From positions 1-64,000 of the forward strand of contig JADHYX010000029.1 of NCBI GenBank assembly GCA_027604685.1: a DNA stretch of 64,000 nucleotides. Direction: 5' to 3'. Below, piece by piece: positions 1 through 11,141 of this stretch; the first letter of the stretch is position 1, and each line of letters opens with the position of its first letter. The DNA is from Lobulomyces angularis (taxonomy: Eukaryota > Chytridiomycota > Chytridiomycetes > Lobulomycetales > Lobulomycetaceae). A model generated the notes under the pieces. The model searched no databases. It was given only the letters and a program-made list of their open reading frames with translations, and was not told the origin of the DNA. The position numbers and the translations under genes are program-made.

Positions 1-1208
1 AAATAATTTTACTGGGAACAAGAACTGTCGTCCACACAACTTTGACCACATTTATCTCCTGAATTAGGTTGAGATATAGACTTATAATCATGCCCATTAA
101 AATCACCTATTATAATAAATAAAAGGTAAAATAAAAAAATTCTTACATCCTATAGCCCAATTATTGCCCTTCCAATCAATGGCACCATTTCCATTGTCGT
201 TTCCACCTTTCCATCCACATGAAGTATTTGGTCCAGTTTTAACAGCGTTTCCTTGGCTTAAACCACCATTTTTTAAATAACAAACTCCTTGGGACCATGT
301 CCAACTGAAAAAAAAATTTAAATAAAATTTCTTTAGAATATTTTAAAATAATTTTACTGGGAACAAGAACTGTCGTCCACACAACTTTGACCACATTTAT
401 CTCCTGAATTAGGTTGAGATATGGACTTATAATCATGCCCATTAAAATCACCTATTATAATAAATAAAAGGTAAAATAAAAAAAATCTTACATCCTATAG
501 CCCAATTATTGCCCTTCCAATCAATGGCACCGCCATTATCATTTCCATTATTTCCATCTTTCCATCCACAAACTGAATTAACTCCACTATTTACTGCATT
601 ACCTTGATTTGAACCACCATTTTTTAAGAAACAAGTACCTTTTTTTTAAAAAAAAAACTTCAGTAATAATAAAAACAATAATTTACCGGCGTTCCAGGTA
701 AAATGACTGCATTGGTCTTCTCCAGCACAAGCTGAACCACATTTATCACCGGAATCAGGCATTGAAACTTGTTTGAAATCATGACCAGGAAAATCACCTT
801 GAATAAAAAATAAGATTTAAATAAATAAAAAAAATATCCTACATCCTAGAGCCCAATTATTTCCATTCCAATTAATGGGACCGTTATTATTTCCATTATT
901 TCCGTTATTTCCATTATTTCCGTCTTTCCATCCACAAACTGAATTGACTCCACTATTTACTGCATTACCTTGATTTGAACCACCATTTTTTAAGAAACAA
1001 GTACCTTTTTTTTAAAAAAAAAACTTCAGTAATAATAAAAACAATAATTTACCAGCGTTCCAGGTAAAATGACTGCATTGGTCTTCTCCAGCACAAACTG
1101 AACCACATTTATCACCGGAATCAGGCATTGAAACTTGTTTGAAATCATGACCAGGAAAATCACCTTAAATAAAAAATGAGATTTAAATAAATAAAAAAAA
1201 TATCCTAC
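1..1208 (-). repeat. Intron-containing tandem repeats within the PAN gene
   Basis: Two copies of a block of about 348 bp start near 1 and 349. Two copies of a related block of about 366 bp start near 558 and 924. Each block carries two exons and two introns. Neighbouring copies are nearly identical even inside the introns, for example agatatagactt versus agatatggactt. This indicates recent unequal exchange or duplication rather than selection on the protein alone. Confidence 0.8.
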
Positions 1209-1320
1209 ATCCTAGAGCCCAGTTATTTCCTTTCCAGTCAATTTCTGTATTGGCAGGTGCGGTTTTAAGTGAACTAAAATTAATAACAACTAACAGAAAG
1301 CTGAAGTAATTTTTAATCAT
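1..1320 (-). CDS. Secreted PAN/Apple-domain repeat protein, 3' end cut by window edge
   Basis: The start codon is at 1320-1318 and is followed by a hydrophobic signal peptide (MIKNYFSFLLVVINFSS). After that, alternating exons of about 111 and 160 nt repeat one module. Each module has a conserved NWALGC stretch, then GHDFKQVSMPDSGDKCGS, then CSHFTW and GTCFLKNGGS, the Cys spacing of PAN/Apple (PAN_4-like) domains. The first exons I can place are 1209-1320, 1053-1163 and 843-1004, all with GT..AG borders that keep the frame. Several more modules follow leftward and the gene leaves the window at base 1. PAN domains bind carbohydrate or protein, so a cell-surface or secreted adhesive role is likely; the ligand is unknown. 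A low-complexity GNNGNN stretch of variable length sits inside one module near 900. Confidence is high for the fold type and low for function. Confidence 0.8.
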
Positions 1321-2667
1321 TTTTTTGATTCGACTAAAAACTTTTTTAAATTTCTTCCCATTTTATAGCAATTAATTTTCTGGACTTCTGTGGCAGTATT
1401 ACTGTTGTATTATTTTTGTGTATTTTTTTACCAAAAATTGAAACGAATCTAAAGTTTAAACAATAAAAGACACACCAACTTGAAATTGTGTATACTCCAA
1501 ACAATATTTTTCTTATCTAATACTGCTCACATTATAACACTTTTATGCGTATCTTATACTATTCATATCATAACACTGTTTCTTGCTGCATTAATACGCT
1601 GCTGTTTTCTTTAAAAATCAGTTGTTTGGATTTCTGTAATAGTGAATGTGTCTAGGTAACTTGTCTTCAAAAAAACAGTAAAAAACAGAAAAAACAAGGG
1701 TGGCTGAAAAAAATTCACTTTATATCTCAAATCACTCCACAGCTAAACTTTGGCAATGCGTGATATTTTCACTACTTAAATGCTTCCAGTACCTTTAGAG
1801 CCTCCAAAACTCCAGATCCAGCGCAATATCCTATAGGCTCTTTCTTTGCAGTTTCGTCCCAATGGTTTTACATTGGTTTACATTAATGCAAAATCTAATG
1901 TAACTTGATCGTTTTTTTGTGTAACGTGGGCCACCTCAAGTGGTTCACTCACCGACTTACCACTAAGGCGGAGAGTTTGTAATAGGATTAGGAGTTAGCA
2001 CAGGTTGGAGTAACCTAAAGGCGTTTAACTAAAAACTAATATGTGACGAATTATTTTTTTCAATATGATTAACTTTTAACTATCACAATGTAAATTAGTA
2101 GAAATGCAACAAATCTTTATAGCTTACCATTAAGGTGCAATAATTAGACTAAAAATAGAGGCTATTTTTTGCAGGCAGAACAATATAAAAAGTGAAAAAA
2201 AGAGAATAAGAAGGAAGTTAAAATAAGAAAAAATTTTTGAATATAACAATTTTATTGAAAAATAAAAATAAATTTTCCTCAATAAACTTTCTTGCCGAAA
2301 ATTTTAGGGTAACTGAAAGCACCCGCCAAATTACGAATATCCAAATAGTGGTTTCTTCTGATACTTGCTGGTTCCTCTAATTCACCTCAACAACACCTTT
2401 ACTCAATCTGAAATAACATTAAATTCTCATCGTATTTCAAAGCCCTGTGCTACTGTTAGGAAAACGTCGCAACTGCCAAATAAAAAACATTAAGCCAAAC
2501 CAAAATTTAATACTTGTGAACAGCAGAAAATATCAGCATAAAAAAAATAAAAATAATTAATTGGCGCTGGATAAAAAAATGTATAAATTAAAGTACAATT
2601 CTTTTAATTTAAAAAGGTTATAAAACAATTTAGTTTAAATATTAATAATTTAACAAAAAAAAAAAAA
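1321..2667. other. Intergenic region, no intact gene
   Basis: This is the divergent region between the PAN gene and the Cys-repeat gene. Two imperfect direct repeats of about 25 bp (ATACTGCTCACATTATAACAC and a variant) lie at about 1520 and 1556, 200 to 240 bp upstream of the PAN start. On the minus strand near 1860-1770 there is a short open stretch (GYCAGSGVLEALKVLEAF) that loosely resembles the C-terminal helix of subtilases. It is surrounded by stops, so I do not call a gene. Otherwise I see only AT-rich spacer. Confidence 0.5.
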
Positions 2668-3557
2668 ATGAAATTTATCGTTTCCGCTTCAATATTCGCA
2701 GTCGCAGTATCCACTACTTCAGCAATCTCTTGTCCTGAAATCTTACGAACATGTTTAGGTGTTAAATGTGAAGCTGGATCTAGCTGCAAAGTTTTTGAAG
2801 AAACTCCTTTTGAATGTTCTAAAGTTGAATGTGTAAAAGGTATAAATTATTTCTAATTTTAAAAAACATTACTTAATAAGTACTTTGATATTAGATCAAG
2901 TCGGCTGCCCTCAAGTTATGCCATCTTGCGAAAATGTTTTATGCGACAAACTTTCAATCTGTGAAATTAAACCACAAACTGCTACTGAATGTGCAGAAGC
3001 TGTTTGTGTTCCATTCTTTAAACCTAGAAGTAAAAAAATTTTTCTTTTTTTTAATTAAAAAAATTTAATAAAAAAAAATTTAATTTTTCTTTTCAAGCTC
3101 CAGTTAAATGCCCAAGAATAATGCCAACCTGTGACAATTATCCATGTAACGAACTTTCAATCTGTGAAATTAAACCACAAACTGCTACTGAATGTGCTAA
3201 AGCCGTTTGCGTTCCTTTTTTTAAAAATCCAGAAGTTAAAGCTAGAGGTCTTGCTTGCCCTGAAATCTTACGAACTTGCAGAAACGTTCAATGTGATGCA
3301 GGATTTAGCTGCAAATACTTTGAAGAAACTCCTTTTGAATGTGCTAAAGTCGAATGCGTAAAAGGTATAATTTATTTCTAATTTTAAAACACTTTACTCA
3401 ATGATTTATTATGATATTAGATAAACCAATAGTCTGTCCCGAAATTTTGCCATCTTGCGATAATGTTGCATGTAACAAACTTTCAGTTTGTGAAGTTAAA
3501 CCACAAACTGCCACTGAATGTGCAAAAGCTGTTTGTGGTCCATTTTTTGACAATTAA
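2668..3557 (+). CDS. Small secreted protein of five cysteine-rich repeats
   Basis: Four exons (2668-2839, 2895-3029, 3098-3364, 3421-3557) join to 236 codons plus stop. All three introns are phase 1. The start has a clear signal peptide (MKFIVSASIFAVAVSTTSA). The mature protein is five repeats of about 40 residues in two alternating types. One type has CPEILRTC..V.C and TPFEC.KVEC; the other has MPSC/MPTC.N..C, LSICEIKPQTATEC and AVCVPFF. Each repeat keeps six cysteines, which suggests disulfide-locked modules. Exon 3 carries one module of each type. I do not recognise the family. Likely roles are wall or extracellular matrix, or an effector-like secreted protein, but this is inference. The high similarity between repeats points to recent duplication by exon gain. 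Confidence 0.85.
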
Positions 3558-3930
3558 CAAAAAAAGTTATTATAATAAGTGAATAGAAGATTAAATTTTA
3601 CTATTATTATTATTATTTTATTTTTTTTTTCTTTATTTATTTAATATTAAAATAAAATGATAAATATGATAGATTTTTAAAATATAAAAAATATAATATT
3701 TAAAATAGATATATTCAAATATATTTGTTATGTTGCATTAAAAAAATGAACTTAATTATTCCCCTTGTTTTTTTATATTTTTCAAAGAAAGTAGTTTTAT
3801 TTTTTGACCTTTTTTCCTAGTTTTTGAATTTTCATTGTTCAAAAAAACTCTCTAAACAAAGAATTTCGTTGTCTGTTACACAGAAAGTAAAAAAAAAATA
3901 TTTATATTTAAAAAAAAAAAAAAAAGAAAT
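3558..3930. other. Intergenic spacer between Cys-repeat gene and DMC1
   Basis: AT-rich spacer with poly(T) and poly(A) runs. A poly(A) tract of about 15 lies directly before the DMC1 start codon. No gene or recognisable site was seen. Confidence 0.5.
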
Positions 3931-5563
3931 ATGTTATTTGAACAACAAGTAAATGATGATCAAGAACTTGAATTAGATGAAGAAGAACTAGAGATTGATT
4001 TTGTTGAAGTAAAAAAAAGAAAAAATAAAAAAAATAAAAAAATATCTTTTTTTTTTTTAAATTTAAACTTTTTTTTTTTTTTTATTTGTTTTTAGCTTGA
4101 TAAACTGCAAGATCTAGGAATAAATGCAGCTGATATAACAAAATTAAAAACTTCTGGAATCACATCTGTTAAAGCTGTAATCATGACGCATTCAAGATCT
4201 CTAATGAAAGTAAAAAAAAAAAAAAATTAATTTTAAATACTACTGCTGTTACTTGTTTTATTAATGTTTTTATTTTAGATTAAGGTAACAAAAAAAATAA
4301 AATTTAAATAAAAAAAATTTTTTTTTTTTTTTTACATTTACTCTCTTTTTTTTTTAGGGTCTTTCTGAAGCAAAGATTGAAAAAATAAAAGTAAAATTAA
4401 AAATAAAATAAAATTTATTAAAGAAAACTCATAGGAAGCTGCAGGTAAACTTATAAAATCGGATTTTATTACCGGATTGGAATGTGCACAAAGGAGAAAG
4501 TCTGTTATTAAGGTAAAAACTTCTGAAAAAAAAAATTTTTTTCTCAATTTTTATAAAAATTGTAATTGTAATTTTTTTAGATAAGCACGGGATCAAAGGA
4601 ATTTGACAAGTTACTTGGGGGTGGAATTCAAAGTTCCAGTATTACAGAAGCTTTTGGAGAATTTAGAACAGGAAAAACTCAAGTAATACATAATTTTCAA
4701 TATTTAATTTAAAATTAAAAAAAAAAATTTAGATTTGTCACACGCTTTGCGTTTTAGCTCAACTACCTTCATCTATGGGTGGAGGTTTTACTATTTTAAA
4801 TAAATATCAAAAAAAATTTTATTATCTTAGGTGGAGGAAAAGTTGCCTTTATTGATACCGAAGGTACCTTTAGACCAGATAGAATTAGAGCCATTGCATC
4901 CAGATTTGGAGGTATTAGTTTAAATTTAAAACATTAAATAGATAGTTGCTTTATTTTATTTTAACCTTTTTTTTTTTTAGTTGATGGAGAAACAACACTA
5001 CAAAATATTGCAATAGCTAGAGCTGGAAATTCTGAGCATCAAATGGATTTAATAAATTTAATAGCTGCAAAAATGGCAGAAGAGCAAAATTATAAATTGC
5101 TAATCATTGATTCCGTTATCGCCTTATTCAGGGTTGATTTTAGCGGAAGAGGTGAATTGAGCGAAAGGCAGCAAAAATTAAACCAAATGATGTCACGTTT
5201 AATGAAAATGGCGGAAGAATTCAATATCGCTGTAGTTATCACGAACCAAGTAAATTATATACCAAGTCTTGCTACTAAATTTTTTAATAAAACAATTTAC
5301 AGATGACTGCTGACCCAGGAGCTACAATGACCTTTATGGCCGATCCAAAAAAGCCAATTGGTGGCCACGTTCTAGCTCACGCGTCAACAACAAGGTTATA
5401 CCTTAAAAAGGGTAGAGCAGAAACAAGGATTGCTAAACTATATGATAGTCCAGGTTTAACTTATTTTTATTTTACTTTTTTGACTTTTCGCTTTAAAGAT
5501 GTTCCTGAAGGTGAGGCAGTATATCAGATTAGTGAAGGTGGTATTTGTGACGCAAAAGATTAA
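3931..5563 (+). CDS. DMC1: Meiotic recombinase DMC1 (RecA/Rad51 family)
   Basis: Eleven exons join to exactly 1023 nt (340 residues, the usual DMC1 length): 3931-4008, 4096-4209, 4279-4284, 4358-4390, 4435-4512, 4581-4682, 4733-4778, 4831-4911, 4981-5249, 5303-5453 and 5499-5563. The N-terminal helix-hairpin-helix region reads [18 protein letters not shown]. The core has [13 protein letters not shown], Walker [10 protein letters not shown], and Walker [13 protein letters not shown] followed by [13 protein letters not shown]. The C-terminal part has [19 protein letters not shown] and a final [14 protein letters not shown] and the GG.xDAK(D/E) end favour DMC1 over RAD51. The protein forms filaments on ssDNA and carries out inter-homologue strand exchange in meiosis. 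Exon 3 is only 6 nt (ATT AAG, Ile-Lys). The last intron (45 nt) is in frame and free of stops. The family is certain; DMC1 rather than RAD51 is very likely. Confidence 0.95.
4279..4284 (+). other. DMC1: Six-nucleotide micro-exon of DMC1
   Basis: ATTAAG is bordered by TATTTTAG before and GTAACA after, between introns of 69 and 73 nt. Including it restores the family sequence ..LMK-IK-GLSEAK; skipping it removes two conserved residues without shifting the frame. Confidence 0.85.
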
Positions 5564-6153
5564 AAAAAAAACACAAAAAATTTCCACTTTTCTTTCTTTT
5601 ATTACTTTTTTCAGTTTCTTTTTCTGTTAACTTTATACTTCTGTCTTTCTTTTTTAATTTTTTTTCATTATTTTTTAGTTTCATTTTCGTTTTATCAATG
5701 TTTTTTTTTTTTTTTTTTTAAATTTTATAATAGTAAAATATTTAATATAATTTTTTTTTTATTATAATTTTAGTTGACAAGGGTTTTATGAAAAAAAAAA
5801 TCACACCAGATTCCCACTTATATCTCATACTATCAACAAAAAAAAAAAAAAAAACCTACTGTTAGAGGTATGTACATTTTTAAACATACTTCAATTTAAT
5901 TTATAACCATATCTTGTAATATGTTTAAAAAATCAAAAATTTATAAAACATTTGTAAAATAAAAATTGTTATTTTTTCTTCCTTTTTTTTGTTTTTTTAA
6001 TGTAGTTTTTAAATTAAAAAAGTCAAGGCAAAACTATTTGGAAGGAAAACCTTTTTTTTTTCTTAGTTTTTTTTTTTTAAATTTTTTTTTTTTATACTTT
6101 AGTCCTTATTTTTTTTTGGAAAAATAAAATAAAAAAGAAAAAAAAATAAAATC
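5564..6153. other. Intergenic spacer between DMC1 and DNA2
   Basis: T-rich 3' flank of DMC1 followed by alternating poly(T)/poly(A) tracts before the DNA2 start. No open frame or motif could be assigned. Confidence 0.5.
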
Positions 6154-9100
6154 ATGTTTTCACAAGTAGAAATTAAACCAGGTTTAATTATCATTTTTAT
6201 TTTTTTCGGTTTTTTTTTATATGTGTTATTTTTTTTTAGTTTCATGGCAATCCCAAATCCCTTTGAATTCTAACAAATGTAAAAAAATAGAAATTAAGAA
6301 TTTTATGTTTAAATCCATTTTTTTTTTTGGTGTAGTAACTACTGCTTCAATTCTAGATATTTTAGCTCCAGATGTTGAAGAAGTGACACAGCCGGTATTC
6401 TTTAATATTTTGTTTATATTTTAACAATAACTTTAATATTTATATCAGAATAATTCCCAAATAAAGCAGTTGGAGTCAAAGGGAACTCCAAGAATATGGG
6501 ATCGTAGTTTTAAAACACAGGAATATCTCAATAGTAATGATAGTGACGTAAAAGAGAAGAGAGTTATTACCCCATTAGAAAATCAGAAAAAGAGATTTTT
6601 GATTCAAGAAACTCCTTCTTCTTACGAACGCAACTGCAAAAAATTTGGCCTAACACTTGATGAAATGCGTGAACTCGAATGTCTTAAATTTGACGGTGAA
6701 ACACGTAAAAATGATAATACATGTAAACCTAGTCAGGGACTTATGGAGGAAAATTGCCTTGATATGTATTCAATTACCAGTAAATTTAGAAGATTTCTTG
6801 TTCTCGAAATTAAAACCTACCAAGATCTAAAAATTCTGAAAATTATTAACGAAAGTGACCACCAAGAACTAATACTGCATTTAGTCGAAGAATGGCTTGA
6901 AAATACAGAAATCGAAGTTGGTATAATTAAGAAATTTTTGTGAAAATTTTAATAAATTTAATGAATTTATTTAGGATTTTACATAAATTTGGTTGGTTAC
7001 CACAAACAAATGTCTTCCCCCATTGTTCTAAACAACGAAAGTGAAATTCAATTAATTGTAAATCCTGATATCCTTATTCCCATTACTGCTGTAGCAAATA
7101 GTTTCACTTGCCTGCGGAAGTAAAACATAATTTTATTTTACTTTCTTTTTTGTAAAAAAATAATATTTTTCATTATGAACGCGGTTTTTTCATTATCTCA
7201 TAATCTAACAATCACTTTTTTTAATATAATTTTCATTTATTTTTTTTTTTTTTATTTTAGAGAAGTAATCAAATATAGAATGAAATCACCAATAAAGGAA
7301 TGCACTCCAGAGCTAATTTACGGAACAATGTTACATTTATTATTTCAAAAGGCACTGAAAGATTTAGACTTTACAGAAAAATCAATAAAAGAAAATATTC
7401 AAACTATAATAATGTCTAATTTAGAAGGTTTGTACGAATGCAATGAAAACCAAATATCTGCTTTTGCAAGATTACAAACTTTTATACCAATTCTAAAAAC
7501 ATGGGCACACCAACATCTTAGGATCGATTTTAAAAGTAGACAATCTACCAAAGTAGATTTTGATGCAAAGCCTACCACTTCTCACAGCTCAAATAAAGAT
7601 TATCATTTAAAAATTAAAAAAAAGAGTAGTATTGACATTATAAAGATATGGGAATTAGAAGAGAGATTTTGGTCCCCAATGTTTGGGTTGAATGGAAATG
7701 TAAAAAAAAAATTTCATTAAAAAATTTTTTTTCAAATTGTTTTTTTTTTGTTAAAGTTAATTTTTTAAAATTTTAAGGTTGACATTTCGATAAGCAATAA
7801 AGAGGATGGTATGACAGACATTTTTCCTATAGAAGTAAAAACTGGAAACAATCTTGGATGTAATCCTCATAATGTTCAAACAATGCTTTATTCCATGTTA
7901 ATGGCGGACCGTTATGGTAAAAAGAAATACAAAAAAGTATTTTTTAATTCATAATTTTTTACTTTGACTTAGGTAACGCCTTTCCGAAAGGCTATTTAAT
8001 GTATTTAAGGGCTGGAGAAGTTAAGGAAATTTCAAATTTTCCAGTTGAAATGAGGCAACTTTTGATAAAGAGAAATACCCTAGCCTATTTCTTGTTAAAC
8101 CAAAATATTATTCCAAAAATGTTAAAAGACTCATTCGTGTGTAAAAAGTGCCATCTTAATACAGAATGTTTTCTGTTACATAATGTAATTTTAAAATATT
8201 TTTTACAATTCTTTTTTATTGTTTATTTTAATTGTAGACAATGGAAAATGGAAATGCTGAAACTTCTGGATTGGGATCGCTTTTTGAATTAAAATTAAAA
8301 AATTTAACAGAAAACCATTTAGAATTTTTAAATAAATGGGAAAAATTAGTGTCCATTGAAGAAGGTGATATAACAAAGTTTAGAAAGGAAATATGGACGA
8401 TGTCAAGTACTGAAAGAGAAAGAAGTGGACGGTAACCTATTAAAAAAAAATAAAAAAAAATAATAATTTTTAAGATATCTAGATGTTTTTCTAATATGGA
8501 GTTGATCGAATGTAATGAAAATGGCATAGGATATTTTGGTGGGTCTAGCTACATATACCAATTTCGAAAAATGAATCTAAAAGAACACATAAGTTTATCT
8601 TTTGATGAAGAGAATAAAAATTTTTCCTTAAAAGAATCTCAAATTTGTGAAGGTGATCCGGTGGTGGTTTCTATTGAAAAAGGAGAATATGCAGTTATTG
8701 TGGGCTTTGTAATTAAAATTACTCATTCGTACATAAAAATCAGTGGTGATAACAGTACTCCTTTAAAGACATCCAGAAATGGGTAATTTGTTTTTAATGG
8801 ACAAATTTTTATTTTTAATTTATCTATACTTTCAAGCCTTGGAGAAGTTTTTGTACCAGACTCTACAAAATATAGAATTGATAAAGAAGAATATACAAGT
8901 GGCATGGGTTTATTGCGAGATAACATATTTAGTTTATTTAACAATGAACAAAATAAAAAATTGAGGAGCCTAGTAGTTGATTCTGTCAAACCAAAATTCA
9001 ATATTCCAATTGATCATACATTAATGAAAACATTTTCAGTTGAAAACAATTTAAATTTAGATCAAAAAAAAGGGCTAGAAAAAGTTCTTTCATGTTTGAA

Positions 9101-11141
9101 TAAACATAAATTTACGAGCATAATAAAAAGGATTTCCTTTTTTTTTTTTTAAGGCGATGATTATGCCCTAATTTTAGGAATGCCTGGTACTGGAAAAACA
9201 ACAATGATCACGTGTATAATCAAATATTTAGCTTCTATTGGTAAAAGAGTTTTGTTGACGAGGTTTAACATAAAACAAAAAAAAAAATTTATTTCTCGAA
9301 AATTTTTTTACCTTATTACAGTTATACTCACAACGCGGTGGATAATGTTTTGCTTAAGTTAAAAAAAGCAGGAGTAGATTTTCTTAGATTAGGAACCAAC
9401 TTGGACAGGGTAAAGCTTTACACATTTTTTGTTTTTTTTTTTTTTAATTTTTTAATTCATCAAAATTTTTTTTTCTACTTAGGTCCACCCAGAAATTAGA
9501 GATTCTCAAAGTAAACTAAAAGATATTAAAACAGTTGAAGGTTTAGCATCCTTCTATGCATCTCAAAGTGTAGTTGCAACTACTTGCCTTGGAATAAAGC
9601 AGTAAAAAAAATAAAAATTAAATTACCTCATATTATTTTTATGCTAGTGTCATCTTTGCCAAGCATAGATTTGATTACTGTATTGTTGATGAGGCAACCC
9701 AAGTAACTTTACCAGTGTGCTTAGGACCTTTACGCTTTGCAGATAAATTTGTTTTAGTGGGGGATCATTATCAATTGCCACCATTGGTATTTTTTCTATT
9801 TAAAAAAAAAATTAAAATAAAAGGTAAAAAAAAATTTATGCATTACATATTTAGGTCAAAAATTCTACAGCAAAAAAAAATGGATTGGAAATTTCACTTT
9901 TTAAATTACTCTCAAAAGAACACCCAGAATCAACAGTTTTTCTTGAGCACCAATATAGAATGAATAAGGAAATTTTGGCTTTATCAAATGAATTTATTTA
10001 CTCACATAGACTCAAATGTGGAAATATCAAAGTTGAGGAAAGTAGATTGCAAATAAAGTATAACGAAAACGATCTCACAAAATTTCACATATCACAGAAT
10101 GCAATCAACTCTATTAACTGCACTTGTGAAAATGGTAAAAGCACTTTTGACAATGTTTTTTGTTGGTTAAAAGTTAGCTTGGATCCTAAGTAATTTTTTT
10201 GATTGTGTATAAAAACTAAAAAAAACTTAATTTTTTTTTATTTTTTTTTAGTCAACCTGTTATATTTCTAAACACAGATGAATTAGATGCGATTGAACAA
10301 AGAAGTGGTTCTCAAATTAAGAATAAAATCGAAGCTGACCTAGTATTTCAAGTTAGTTATAATATTTAAAAAAAAAAACAAAATTGTCTAACATTATTCT
10401 ATTTTGTCAAACAAAAAAAAAAAAAATTTTAGATTGTACAAAATTTACTTTTTTGTGGTATTTCTGAGAGTGACATCGGAATTATTTCACCTTATCGGTA
10501 TTAAATCTTATTCTAATGTTGCATAATTGACTTTTATTTTTTTTTTTTTTTTTTAGGTCCCAACTAAAAATGATAAATGAAGATTTAGTTAATAATGCAG
10601 CAATTGAGTGTTCAACAGTTGATAAATTTCAGGGCAAAGATAAAGAGTGTATCATTATTTCATTTGTTAGATCAAACAAGGAAAACATAGTAAAAAATAG
10701 AAATAAGAAATTTTTTTATTTTTTTTAAACTTCTTTTTGTAACAGGTTGGAGATTTACTAAAAGATTGGAGAAGAATAAATGTTGCCTTTACTAGAGCCA
10801 AAACAAAAATCATAATGATCGGTTCAAAATCAACCTTAGAAAATATTCAATTATTTAAGGATTTTTTTAAATTTTTTATTGAAAAAAATTGGGTAAAAAA
10901 AAAAAAAAATAACCTGTTTTTTATTATCTAAACAAACTTTTTTTTAAAGTTGCTCAGTTTACCAAAATCCACGATTCATCAAAATTTTGAAAAAAAGCTT
11001 AATAAAGGCAAAATTGGAGGAAAGGTCAGTTCCCAAAGAGTATTAAGGGAATTAAAAAATTTTAATTGGATCAATTGTAGTAAGTCTACCGAAAAAGGTG
11101 CAATTCTGAAGAATGTTTTTGAAGAATTTAATTTTAAATAA
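6154..11141 (+). CDS. DNA2: DNA replication ATP-dependent helicase/nuclease DNA2
   Basis: This multi-exon gene encodes a Fe-S nuclease joined to a superfamily 1B helicase. The nuclease half has the first cluster cysteine in [17 protein letters not shown], then [13 protein letters not shown]. It also has the active-site Asp in LNGNVDIS, the E-x-K of [10 protein letters not shown], and the remaining cluster cysteines in [24 protein letters not shown] stretch then precedes the helicase. Helicase motifs are Walker [10 protein letters not shown], then [45 protein letters not shown] and [16 protein letters not shown]. The tail LLSLPKS is also typical. DNA2 trims long Okazaki flaps and resects double-strand breaks. 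I start at ATG 6154 because it opens the frame that splices into the first long exon; the poorly conserved N-terminal 150 residues are less certain. It follows DMC1 in the same orientation but is transcribed separately. Confidence 0.93.

Noticed and set aside
2604..2789. Minus-strand open frame of 61 codons across the start of the Cys-repeat gene
   Set aside because: It has no signal, domain or splice support and overlaps a well-supported signal peptide and Cys repeats on the other strand.
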